From Neostapfia colusana (taxonomy: Eukaryota > Streptophyta > Magnoliopsida > Poales > Poaceae): 64,000 nucleotides of DNA. Position 1 is the stretch's first letter; every line of letters begins with the position of its first letter. The DNA lies in assembly GCA_030760725.1 (NCBI GenBank), contig JASWHV010000012.1:39959652-40023651 (forward strand), given 5' to 3'. This document shows positions 34,046 to 44,062 of this stretch, piece after piece. A model generated the notes under the pieces. That model made no database searches and was not told the origin of the DNA. It was given only the letters and a program-made list of their open reading frames with translations. Made by a program: the position numbers and the translations under genes.

Positions 34046-35031
34046 ATCTCCCCCTTGATGAATGCATTGGCAACACCAATTAAAATCCGAACATTGGCTT
34101 ATGAAAAGTTTTGAAAAGCTTTGAAAACTCATTTCTCCCCCTTTATTAATTTCTCCCCATTTTTTAAAATCAGAGAAGGAAGAAAGTGTATAACATATGC
34201 AAAGTGTAAAAAAAATCTCTCCTTATACATATTTCTCCCCCTTTGACAATGTATTCAGCAAGGTTCAAAGGAGAAATTTTTAAATGTTATGAGCATATTA
34301 TAACATAGACATACAAAACAAAGCTCATCCAAGTCATACTATCAGGTTACTTACACTATCACATCAATGAGATACATAAAGTAGTGTAAGCCATGCTAGA
34401 GATCAAATGTATTTTTCAGTTTAACCAAGTCATGATCTCCCTTACTCAACTATTTAAAAACCTGAAAACATGACACTTGTTGCTGCATTTTTATTATTCA
34501 TAATCATTTAAGGCACAAAGTTGATCATATGATATTTGCAAGAGATTATATGCCGCATCAGCCTTATTCTAACCAACCAAGCCAAGCCTATGTCATTTGA
34601 CAGTCAGAAGCTTAAGGACATGGTTTTAGTCATACACAATTCCTTCCAAGTTCATATCTTAGTGCAATGATAAGCAATCTCAAAAGAAGAAGTGCAATGC
34701 ATGCATATTCTCTTGATCTTTTCTCAATTTTTTATTTGAAAACTCAACATTTGAGCTGATCACTTGATTAAATTTTTTATGATTAAAAGCACTTATGAGC
34801 ACGCAACAAGTTCAAAACAGCAAGAAAGTTCGATCATGACCAGATTTAGTGTAAGTAATTATTCCAATTACTAGTCATGGCAAAAACTACAAAATGTATA
34901 ACATGAGTAATGTAGTAAGAACTTTCAGCCTGTAAAAAGAATCACAAAGTCATATATGTATGAAATACTATGCTCATATTATTTTAGTTTCAGATTCACA
35001 CATAGACTTTTAAAGTTTCAAAAACTCCCCC
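34046..35031 (-). other. 3' region of the Sirevirus with repeated polypurine tracts
   Basis: No gene is visible. On the minus strand, AAGGGGGAGAT lies directly before the LTR (34046-34056). Further AGGGGGAGAAAT or GGGGAG motifs occur near 34136, 34231 and 35025. Multiple PPT copies are a described trait of Sireviruses. The phrase AATGTATTCAGCA also recurs next to two of them (34018 and 34245). Confidence 0.72.
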
Positions 35032-36515
35032 TCAATTTGAGCCATGAGGATGCATAACCCCTATTTCACTACCAATGAAACAAAAATGAGTGAAATCCAA
35101 AGGTTTTGTAAAAATATCAGCCAATTGTTGTTCGGTATCGACATGGTGAAGCACAATGTTTCCTTTTTCAACATTATCACGAAGAAAGTTATACCTAATG
35201 TCAATGTGCTTAGTTCTAGAGTGTTTCACGGGGTTTTTAGCAATACAAATTGCACTAGTGTTATCACAAAACAGTGGAACACTATCTAAATCAACCCCAT
35301 AGTCCTTAAGTGTTTGAACAATCCAAAGAATTTGTGAGCAAGCACTAGCCGCAGCTACATATTCAGATTCGGCCGTGGATTGTGCAACTGAACTTTGTTT
35401 TCTAGAGGACCAAGCAACAAGTGAATTACCAAGAAAATGACAAGCACCCAAAGTACTTTTCCTATCAATCCTACAACCCCCATAATCAGCATCCGAAAAA
35501 GCTTTCAAAGAAACGGTTGAGGAAGAAGGAAGAAAAATGCCAAATTCTTGAGTTCCATGTAGGTACCTGAGAATCCTTTTGATGGCTTGGCGATGTGAAG
35601 CACGTGGAGAAGCTTGAAAACGTGCACAAAGACATACGCTGAATTGTATGTCCGGTCTTGACGCCGTGAGATACAAAAGTGATCCAATCATACTTCTGTA
35701 TTCCTTTTTATCGACCGGGTCACCATCTTCGTCAAGTTCAAGTGTTGTTGCTGTTCCCATTGGTGTCCGAAGAGGCTTGCATTTGTCCATGTTGAAGCGC
35801 TTAAGAAGGTCCTTTGTATACTTAGTTTGATGCACAACAGTTCCTTCTTTTGTTTGCTTGATTTGCAGCCCCAAAAAGTATGTGAGTTCTCCCATCATAC
35901 TCATCTAAAATTCTGAACTCATCATAGCTGAAAACTTGGACACGAGATCATGAGAAGCACAACCAAAGATAATATCATCCACATACACTTGAACGAATAA
36001 TGAGTCATTGCCATGCTTAAGTACAAAAAGAGTTTTATCAACCTTGCCCATGGTAAACCCCTTTTGAAGTAAGAATGTTTTTAACCTATCATACCATGCT
36101 CTAGGGGCTTGTTTTAGACCGTACAAGGCTTTAGACTGTTTGTAGAAATGATTAGGAAAATTTGGATTTTCAAAACCCGGTGGCTGCTTAACATAAACCT
36201 CCTCCTCTATGTATCCATTAAGAAAAGCACTTTTAACATCCATTTGATATAACTTGAAACCCTTAGATGCAGCAAATGCAATAAAATTCTTATAGCTTCT
36301 AATCTAGCAACAGGAGCAAATGTTTCATTAAAATCTAGACCTTCAATTTGAGTGAAACCTTGAGCAACCAACCTAGCTTTATTCCTAACCACAACCCCAT
36401 CATCACTTTGCTTATTTTTAAATACCCATTTAGTTCCAATTAATGTGTGACCTTGAGGTGGAGGTACAAGTTTCCAAACATTATTTCTTTCAAAATTTTC
36501 TAACTCTTCTTGCAT
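35032..36515 (-). pseudogene. Sirevirus reverse transcriptase and RNase H
   Basis: RT starts with MQEELENFERNNVWKLV and TKWVFKNKQSDDG. A 1-nt deletion near 36290 moves the frame, then MDVKSAFLNGYIEEEVYVKQ and the catalytic VYVDDIIFG (about 35995-35970) follow. A TAG at 35905 (GAG in relatives, as in FEMSMMGEL) interrupts before MSMMGELTYFLGLQ. RNase H reads SDADYGGCRIDRKSTLG and SSVAQSTAESEYVAAAS, and the C-terminus ends PHGSN. It copies the genomic RNA when intact; here it is broken at two points. Confidence 0.88.
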
Positions 36516-38206
36516 GGCATTAATCCAAGATTCATTAGTGAGTGCGTGTTGGGTTCAAAAGAAGCAACAAAAGCAGAATGAGCATGAGAGTTTGGATCGC
36601 AAAACCTGGACCGAGTGACTCGTTCATGCAAGCTTCCAATGATTTGTTGCGGAGGATGACTTTTGAGTACTCGGAGGGGAGTAGACACTTCACAAGCACC
36701 TTCTTCTTCATGTTCGGACCTTTGATTAGGAGAGCTTGTTGATTGAGGAAGGTACGAACCAGAAGTAGTGACTGTTGGTGCTGGTTGTGGTGCAAAATCA
36801 GCAGCTTGATTGTTATTTACTTCCAAGTTTTCGGGCAGCAGCACCACTTCTTCATCTTCTTCAATAAAAATACTCTCCCCCTGGGGATATGGATCCGAAA
36901 CTGCAATATCGGAGCTAGTACTTGGGCTAGCTTCATCAAGAGAAACCTCACAAGTCTCCAGAATTTTGTTAGTGTCAAGTAAAAGCACACGGTAGCCTCT
37001 AGTATGATATGGATAACCAAGAAACATGCCATCAATAGATCTAGCTTCAAATTTATCAAGATTACCATGTTTCTTAACAAAGCATTTGCAACCAAAAACC
37101 CTAAATTGTGTAACACTAGGCCTATGTCCAAACCGGAGCTCATATGGGGTTTTTCCAAGCTTAGCACGCAAGAAAACACGATTTGAGACATAACAAGCGG
37201 TTGCAATTGCATCAGCCCAAAATTTCCTAGGAGTTTGATATTCATCAAGCATAGTCCTAGCCATCTCAACTAAGGTCCTGTTCTTTCTTTCTACGACACC
37301 ATTTTGTTGTGGTACATAGGGTGAAGAGTATTGATGATCTATTCCATTTTCAGCACAAAAGTGATCAAAGGATTGGTTTTTAAATTCAGTTCCGTTATCA
37401 CTTCTAATTGCTTTTAATGATCCTGGGTGATCAATAGATAATCTAAGAAATAAAGTTCTAAAATGACTAAAAGCTTCATTCTTAGATGCCATAAAATAAA
37501 CCCAAGAATATCTGGAATAATCATCAACAATCACAAGCACATACCATTTACCTCCGAAGGATTGAACACGTGCCGGACCTACTGTGTCAAGATGTAAAAG
37601 TTGTCCCGGTTCAGCTGTCATGGTCATTGTGAGAGGAGCATGTGAACCTGCAACAAACTTAGCATGTCTACAAGAAGAGCACACAATATCATTGTCCTTT
37701 TTAAGCTTCGGCAGCCCACGTATGCGATCGAGAGCACTAACATGAGTGAGATGATCAAAGCCTATGTGACCAAGTCTACGATGCCAAAAATATAGATCCT
37801 TTGTATCATTAGCAACTAGACACCGATGCTTAGAAGTTGACAAATCAAAATCAGCTTTAAAAACTCTTCCAAACCTATACATGTTAAACAAAAGCTCACC
37901 TTTTGAATCTACAACCTTGCTGCAATTTTTAGCAAAGCTAACATCTAGATTTTCATCTAGCAATTGTGAAACCGAAAGCAAGTTGTATTTCAAATTTTTA
38001 ACAAGTGCCACATCTTTCAAAGTGTAGAGATTGTTTACTCTAACCGAACCTTTAGCAATTATGGGAGTAGAATAGTTATCGGCGAAAGTAACATTTTCTA
38101 CACGTGACACAAAAGAGAGAGAGGAGAACCATTCTTTGTTACCGGTCATGTGGCGTGAGCAACCTGAATCCACAATCCAAATGTTCTCCTTCCTCAAACG
38201 TGAAAC
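36500..38206 (-). pseudogene. Sirevirus protease, GAG-pre-integrase and integrase
   Basis: The aspartic protease motif VDSGCSRHMTGN lies at about 38180-38145. The pre-integrase region reads YFWHRRLGHIGFDHLTHV. The integrase core has HLDTVGPARVQ, AIRSDNGTEFKNQ and VPQQNGVVERKNRTLVE, giving a complete D-D-E triad, and a GKTPYELRFG/RVFGCKCFV end. The frame is open for 565 codons, then shifts by 1 nt near 36530 before the RT. This protease-integrase part looks intact in itself. Confidence 0.9.
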
Positions 38207-38209
38207 CTA

Positions 38210-40466
38210 CACAGCAGCACAATACGTCGATGACTCAATACTGGGGTTAGTTAAAAGACTTTTAGGAATCCAGTACTGAGTCACACGACGTCCAGCAGGA
38301 ATAACATGCAAAAGCTGAGAAGGTACAGCAGGTTTATGAGCCAAACATCGAAAATTTTTGTTCCCAACTACTGACTTAGAAGATGTGTTATATGTAGCAG
38401 AAAAAACAGTAGGTCCGGGAGCTAGTTTTTGACTCATTACAGCAGGTTGCAAGCTCCGAACATTCGGTCTAGCAGATTTTGCTTGGCTGTTATGTGATCT
38501 AGCAAGTATTCTTTGTTTCTTATCGTGTTTAGCTAGTCTATAACAAAAATCCATGACATGACCATCTCTACCACAGTAGGTACAATGAAATAACCTTATT
38601 ATCATGTCTAGATGAACAAGCAACACGTTTATTAGAACCCGAATGGGACAGTACTCCTGCAGATTTGAAAATCACCTCTTTATGTCTAGGAGCTGTTTGA
38701 ATCAAACCGCTTCCTAATGACTTTACAACTTTAGGTGGGTGTGCCTTAGCATGAGCATGAGAATTAAAACCTAAACCAGTTTTATCATTACAAGACTTGG
38801 AAGAATTCAGCAGCAAGTTTAGGTTCTTATTTGCATTAGAAAACCGATCTAGTGTCCTATGCATGTCATCAAGTTTATTGGACAGATCAAAGCAGTTTTC
38901 ACATGAAGTTTTTCCTTTTAGTTTGCAATTTGAACAATATTTAACTTCATGCACACGTAAAGCATTGTTCAAAATAGAAATCTCATTCATAGCATCATTT
39001 AGTTTCTTATTCAGATCATCACATGAAGAACAATGCAAATCAATTGTAGAACAACAAGCATCTTTCAAATTTTTATCATTAAGTGCAGCAAGCTATTTGT
39101 TCTTTTCAATTTCGAGTTCAAGTTTATCAAGTGTAGATGCGTGTGCACTTCTTAAAGAGGATAATTGTTCATAAATCAAATCACATGAGGAACAAGAATC
39201 ATCACTAGGTATCAAAGTTTTTAAACGATTAATTTCAGATTCTAGTGATTCAATTTTAACAGCATTGTTCCTAAGTTTTTTATCCTTTTTCTTTAATATA
39301 ACAGTGGCACGAGAAATAGCATCACACATTTCTTCGCAAGTGGGACATACCTCTTCATCGTCGCTGTTGCGTTCTGCCTCCTCGGAGCTTGAACTTGACT
39401 TGCTCGCCATGCAGCACATATTTGCCATAGCTTCTTCATCTTCATCACTACCGGTGTCCACATCACTTGAGCCGAAATCTTGAAGTGCAGAGATCATACT
39501 ATGCACTATGTTGCGCATTGATAAATCTTTCTCCTTCTTATTCTTTGCAAACGATTTCTTCGGCCTTGTTTGCTTTTCTTCACGTGAAGTCGGACCTGAA
39601 AGGTTAGGGCACTCCGTACGAAAATGTCCTGTCTTACCACATTCAAAACATCGTTGTGGTCCGGAGCTTCCTCTCCTTCTAGTTCTCACATTTTGCAATG
39701 CTTTTGAGAACCGAGTAGAGATGAGTGCAAGCTCCTCCTCTGGAAACTCTTCAATCTGTTCAAGGGTTAGAGAGGACAGCAAAGAGAGTGCCCCACTAGA
39801 TGATGATTGACTAGAACTAGACATGTCACGTTGCGAAACAAATGCAATAGACTTGTTGGTGTTTTTACGTGAGATGATGTCAATTTCATGAGTTTTTAAT
39901 TTAGAATAAAGCACGTCTAAAGTAAGAGAACTCATGACAGTAGATTCACGAATAGATGTAACTTTCATCTCCCAAATTGACATATCTAATGCTCCTAACA
40001 ATTGTCTAGCATTTTCAGCATCTGAAAAGTTAACATTGACACTACGCAAGTTGCTGAGAATTTTATTAAAGCAAGCAAAAAGGTCGTCAATTGACTCACC
40101 GGGTTGCATCTCAAAACGCATGTATTCTTTCTTGAACATATCTTGCCTTACCTCCTTGATCGTATTGGATCCTTCATGGTAGTCACAAAGAGCTTTCCAA
40201 ACATCATATGCAGATCGGAGGTGTGCAACACGGTCGAAGTCGCTTTGAGTCAATCCTTGGATGATCAAGTTGCGAGCCTTGTTGTTGTTGTCAACATCTC
40301 TCATGTTCGCAGCTGTAACTTGATCGTTGGGTGGTACATCGAAGTTCCGGTAGACCTTTTCCCATATGGCGAAGCCTTGCGCCTGTATGTAGGCCTCCAT
40401 CCGCGCCTTCCAAACCTGAAAATCGATGCCATTGAACACACAAGGTTTTGCGGAGTACTTCTCCAT
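38210..40466 (-). pseudogene. Sirevirus gag
   Basis: Starts at the ATG at 40466, only 47 bp from the PBS. It begins MEKYSAKPCVFNGIDFQVW, and WKARMEAYIQAQGFAIW follows, a typical UBN2-type gag start. A CCHC knuckle CFECGKTGHFRTEC lies at about 39653-39610, and acidic/serine-rich and coiled-coil stretches follow. A stop at 39093 is read through in the same frame to a Cys-rich region (DLHCSSCDDLNKKL). A frameshift near 38600 leads to a second knuckle, CTYCGRDGHVMDFC. A TAG at 38207-38209 precedes the protease. The two knuckles and length fit Sirevirus gag. It would form the particle shell. Confidence 0.85.
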
Positions 40467-40512
40467 GATGGTTAGTCAAAACACGTGCAAATCACAAAGA
40501 TTAGAGCACCTT

Positions 40513-40525
40513 GGCTCTGATACCA
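40513..40525 (-). other. Primer binding site of the Sirevirus
   Basis: The minus strand reads TGGTATCAGAGCC, a perfect initiator-Met-tRNA site, two bases from the LTR. Confidence 0.9.
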
Positions 40526-40527
40526 AT

Positions 40528-42154
40528 TGTAGGATCGAAGAGCATGTGAAAAACTACCAGAGGGGGGGGGGGTGAATGGTAGATTAAAACTTTTCGCATC
40601 GGAAACAACAAAACCCCTCAGCAAAAAATCAATCGGTTAAAGAAACTGTGTGTGCAAGTGTTTTCAAACGTGTTCAACCATGACAAATCAAGTAGAGAGG
40701 TAGAGAATCAAGTCACGGATCTAATGCAACAAGAATCACTTGAAAACACGAAGTAAAACTTGAGATACGATCAAAACATTAAACGAAGATCAATCTGTTC
40801 TACCAGATATAAAACAGATCTGCAACGCTGCAAAGAAACTCGTGTATCTCGAAAACTACAGATCCGAAGCTCGTGAAAATTTCACAGATGATAGATAATT
40901 GAGTTGTGAAGACAACCCAAAAAGAATCACGTCAATTCGATCTGTAAAACTCGAGTTATGAACGAAACACCGAAGCAACGTCGGTCTGTCCAGAAACTCG
41001 GCGAGAAAGACTTGACGAAAAACAAATCGGACGAACAAGGCACAAAAGCTCCTCGAAACTATGAACTTTATTCAATAGAAACACAAGAGGAACAGCCCAA
41101 AGTTCTCTACACATGAGAGCTCTGGCCTCCCTTGCTTTTATAGCCAGCCCTCAGGCTAAACAATCCAATCTAGGACTCCTACTCCTAATTGGACTCGTAT
41201 CCTAACTTACCATAACTGCTCAGGACTCTCCTATTCGCAGATAGAAGCAATAGTGAGACTTCCAAACACCTTAGGAACGTCCTAAACATTCCTAAAACAA
41301 CTTACTTTCGTGCCTAGCACGAAATCCTATCATAACCAACTCAAATCTTCCATATTTGAGCCATATCCGACTCAGCCTCAGCCTGAGTACGCAATCCAGC
41401 CGGTTGGACCTTTCCGACCAATTCTTTACGTCCACTTCTCTTCATCACGCCTGGAACAATGTTACCACGTCCATGCACTCCTTGCACACGTGCAAACACC
41501 TTCCAACGACGTACACACAACCTTCATATGCACTGCCCTTGATCCAAACATGCTGCGCGACCTCCCGATCAACTCAACCACAGCTCCTCCCGAACTTGGT
41601 TGTTGGAACCTCATCTCCTCCCTGAGACTAGTCCAAGGATCCCGTCACCAGCCATGTCTTGAACTCAAGCAACACCTGCACATGAATAAACAACCAATTC
41701 TTCCGAGCACAAGTCATCGACTTGACTCGCGTTAGTTCGAAAACCACAACACCTTACATGAGCACGTCACATAAGCATGTTGCAAACCATATCAAATGAT
41801 AACAGCCATAACCACCAAAACACACCAAAAACTTAGCAAATTAATACTAAGCAAACCTTCCCATAAAGCAAGTTTGAAACATTGCGAGTTACAAGCAAAA
41901 ACAAGAAGCTGCAATTCTACGAGTTGAACTTCACGGGAGCTCCCTAAAAACAAGCTCCGGACCTCACAGAAGCTCTCCGGACCTTGCAGGAGCTCTCCGG
42001 ACCATGCGTCGGACCTTGCCAACACTTGGCGGACCTAACAAAGAACTTGTCGGACCTTGCCACAGAAGAATGTTTTGGCAATATTCAAAACTTTGAATGT
42101 TAATGCTAACTTTTATCCTAATTGCCAATGTATTCAGCACACATAGGTCTCACA
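40528..42154 (-). repeat. 5' LTR of the Sirevirus
   Basis: The promoter LTR in the element's orientation. A TATA box (TATAAAAG, minus) lies at 41135-41142. It carries a run of ten G at about 40563-40572, where the other LTR has six. The ORF-like stretch 41310-41735 is present in both LTRs and is not a gene. Confidence 0.92.
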
Positions 42155-43075
42155 CCGGGGATTCCCACGCGTACAGAAGAAAAACCTCTTCAAATCTCGT
42201 TACCTTTGTGGCGGTGAGCTCAGGAGGCTCCACGTGTCCAGTGGGGGCCTGGTATCCCTTTTCCGCAGACGAGCTCCGGTTGTGCCGCGTGTCAGGCGGG
42301 CGGGACCTCCCCTCTCCTCGGAGGTGAGCTCCGCGTGCGCCACGTGTCCTGGCGGGTCAGGACCTCCCCTCTTTCTATAGACGAGCTCCGCGGACGCCAC
42401 TTGTCAGTGCCGGACCTCTCCTCTCTTCGGAGGTGGCTCTGAATGTGCCATGTGTCAATTTCGGACCTCCCCTCTCTTCGGAGGTGAGCTCCGATACTGC
42501 CATGTGTCAATTCTAGACCTCCCTCACTTTGGAAGTGAGCTCCGTGAGTGCCACGTGTCAAGCAGCGCTGAATCTTCCTTTCTTCTTGGAGGCGAGCTCC
42601 GAGGTCGACATGTGTCCATCAGCGTCAGACCTTCCGGAGGTGACACGTGTCCAGTAGTGTCGGACCTCCCGGAAGTGAGCTCCGAGAGCGACACGTGTCT
42701 GGCGGGGCCGGACCTCTCGGCGGTGAGCTCCAAGAGCGACATGTGTCCCGCGCGGCTGGACCATTCTTCTCCGTAGTGACTAGCTCCAGGGCAACACGTG
42801 TCCCACGGGGTCGGACCTCTCCCCCTTCACGGGGAAGAGCCCCGAGCCTGCCACGTAGCCGGTTTAGCAGCGGACCTCTCCCCCTTTGCGGGGATGAGCT
42901 CCGAAGGCGCCACGTGGCCAGCGGCCGCGGGAAGTTGTCTTCGGCGCTCCTCGGCGAACTGGAATTGGTTCTTTTTTGCTATCTTTTTTATTCTTTCTCC
43001 GTTTCAACTTATTTTAAAATGTTTCTCTACATGAAATATGAATGCATACATGATTATAAAATTGAGGGTGTCACA
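42155..43075 (-). repeat. 5' LTR of B, part right of the Sirevirus (U3)
   Basis: Begins with the second CCGGG target duplication and continues B's LTR with ATTCCCACGCGTACAG, matching 22620 and 23940. It ends (plus) GGGTGTCACA, the complement of the LTR start, matching 24893. The G-box array fills 42205-42945. Confidence 0.85.
42205..42945. repeat. G-box tandem repeat array in the 5' LTR of B
   Basis: About 13 units with GGACCTCYCCTCTYTTCGGAG, GTGAGCTCCG and RCCACGTGTC cores. About seven exact CACGTG boxes are seen (near 42231, 42341, 42551, 42642, 42692, 42794 and 42911). Each unit also holds a small inverted repeat, GACCTC...GAGGT. Confidence 0.82.
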
Positions 43076-44062
43076 CCCAGTCGCTTCAGCCACCTGTATT
43101 AATGGCCAATATTGCAAGCGGCTCCTACTCCATGGTCCACCTGTATCGTGCGGTCGTTTCCACGCGTAGAATTCGAAGCGATCCGACCTCTCCTTCTTCG
43201 CACCATTATAACTTGCACCTTCCCCTTCTCTGCAGTCTGGACCACCATCACAGTCTTCCTCTTCCCTCTAGTGTTCTTCTTTCTCGCTGCACCGTAGCTC
43301 TAGTCTCAATGGCACCACCGAAGAAGCGCTCCTGACCATTCTTTGTACTTGTCGCGCCTCCATCCCCGGCTCCAACAGCACCTCCATCCCCGGCTCTAAC
43401 CACGTCTCCGTCCCTGGCTCCAACCGCGCCTTCCTCCAAAGCTCCAACCACGCCTCCATTCCCGGCTCCAACCTCACCTCCGCCACCTTCCTGGGCGGAA
43501 GAGAGAGTGCACCTGCTTAGGAAAGTTGCTTTCCTAGAGCAGAGTTTGGTTGCCCTCAGGGTGCAGGAGGACGACGACCTATCACCATTGCGCTGGCAGA
43601 TGGTGAAGGATGTATTTAACAGTACATCTGATGCCATGGTTCTTCTGGGTCTTGGTCGCCTTCCAGAATGTACTGGAATGGTCACCATAGCCCACTACGT
43701 CTCGGATTAAGCGCAGTGGCTGGTCATCTTGACGCGATGCAGGAGACGGTTGGTGAGGTGCTTGGGGTGGAAGGCAGCAGGAAGTTGGCGGAGGCGATCG
43801 CCGACAAGTGCGGGGTTCCTCCGCCACCGGAGGACATGGCGATCGTCTATTATTTTCTTTTATTTTTTGTAAGAATTTTATTTTTAACGAATGTGTGTTT
43901 GATGATGAATGTTTTTTATCGATTATCGAATTGTTTGTTGTCTTTTTGTTTGATGCTAAATGTGGTTGCTGTATACCGGGCCGCGACGTTTGGTGGCTTC
44001 GGCGCGTTCCGATCCCCTCATTGCAGGCGGCTCCTACTCCCGGTCGTTTCACCAGCCTGTAT
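43076..44062 (+). other. Segment not assigned to any known element
   Basis: This 987-bp stretch lies between the LTR ends of B and E2. A related motif, ATTGCRAGCGGCTCCTACTC, occurs near both ends (about 43110 and 44025), followed in each by GTCGTTTC. It may be host DNA, or part of a still older repeat in which both B and E2 inserted. Confidence 0.5.
43309..43852 (+). pseudogene. Unrecognised proline-rich/coiled-coil gene fragment
   Basis: The ATG at 43309 opens MAPPKKRS and meets TGA at 43333. The same frame then stays open to 43710: a proline/threonine-rich tract of APTAPPSPALT-type repeats, then WAEERVHLLRKVAFLEQSLV, which looks like a short coiled coil, then DVFNSTSDAMVLLGLGRLPE. A second frame, open from about 43668, holds LDAMQETVGEVLGVEGSRKL and IADKCGVPPPPEDM, which could be the shifted continuation. 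I do not recognise the family. Against a real gene are the early stop and the frameshift. In favour is codon-like composition unlike the AT-rich neighbours. An old gene capture by a transposon is possible. Confidence 0.35.

Larger units (their letters stand above)
32442..42154 (-). mobile_element. Sirevirus (Ty1/copia) retrotransposon, complete but inactivated
   Basis: 9713 bp bounded by LTRs of 1604 bp (32442-34045) and 1627 bp (40528-42154). Both start TGTAGGATCG and end TCTCACA. They are flanked by identical 5-bp target duplications, CCGGG at 32437-32441 and 42155-42159. The minus-strand order is 5' LTR, PBS, gag, protease, integrase, RT, RNase H, a 1-kb 3' region and a polypurine tract. 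Integrase before RT defines copia; the long gag with two zinc knuckles, and several polypurine-like motifs before the 3' LTR, fit Sireviruses (Maximus/SIRE). It sits in the 5' LTR of B. Confidence 0.93.
21110..43075 (-). mobile_element. Tekay-like Ty3/gypsy LTR retrotransposon B (carries nested A and Sirevirus)
   Basis: Minus-strand element. 5' LTR 43075-42160 plus 32441-30011 (interrupted by the Sirevirus), PBS 30007-29995, leader, gag 29430-28200, protease/RT/RNase H/integrase/chromodomain down to about 24920, polypurine tract, and 3' LTR from 24893 leftwards. The 3' LTR is interrupted at 21109/21110 by element A, and its far end is outside the window. The right flank after TGTCACACC is not LTR. 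Many stops and a mosaic 3' LTR suggest an old copy. The chromodomain at the polyprotein end places it with the chromoviruses. Confidence 0.87.

Noticed and set aside
41310..41735. 141-residue plus-strand open frame, also at 33220-33453
   Set aside because: Present in both Sirevirus LTRs in antisense, no domain, and the left copy is broken.
43582..44052. Minus-strand open frame over the orphan segment
   Set aside because: It runs over the end of the plus-strand candidate and shows no motif; the plus-strand frame is the better candidate.
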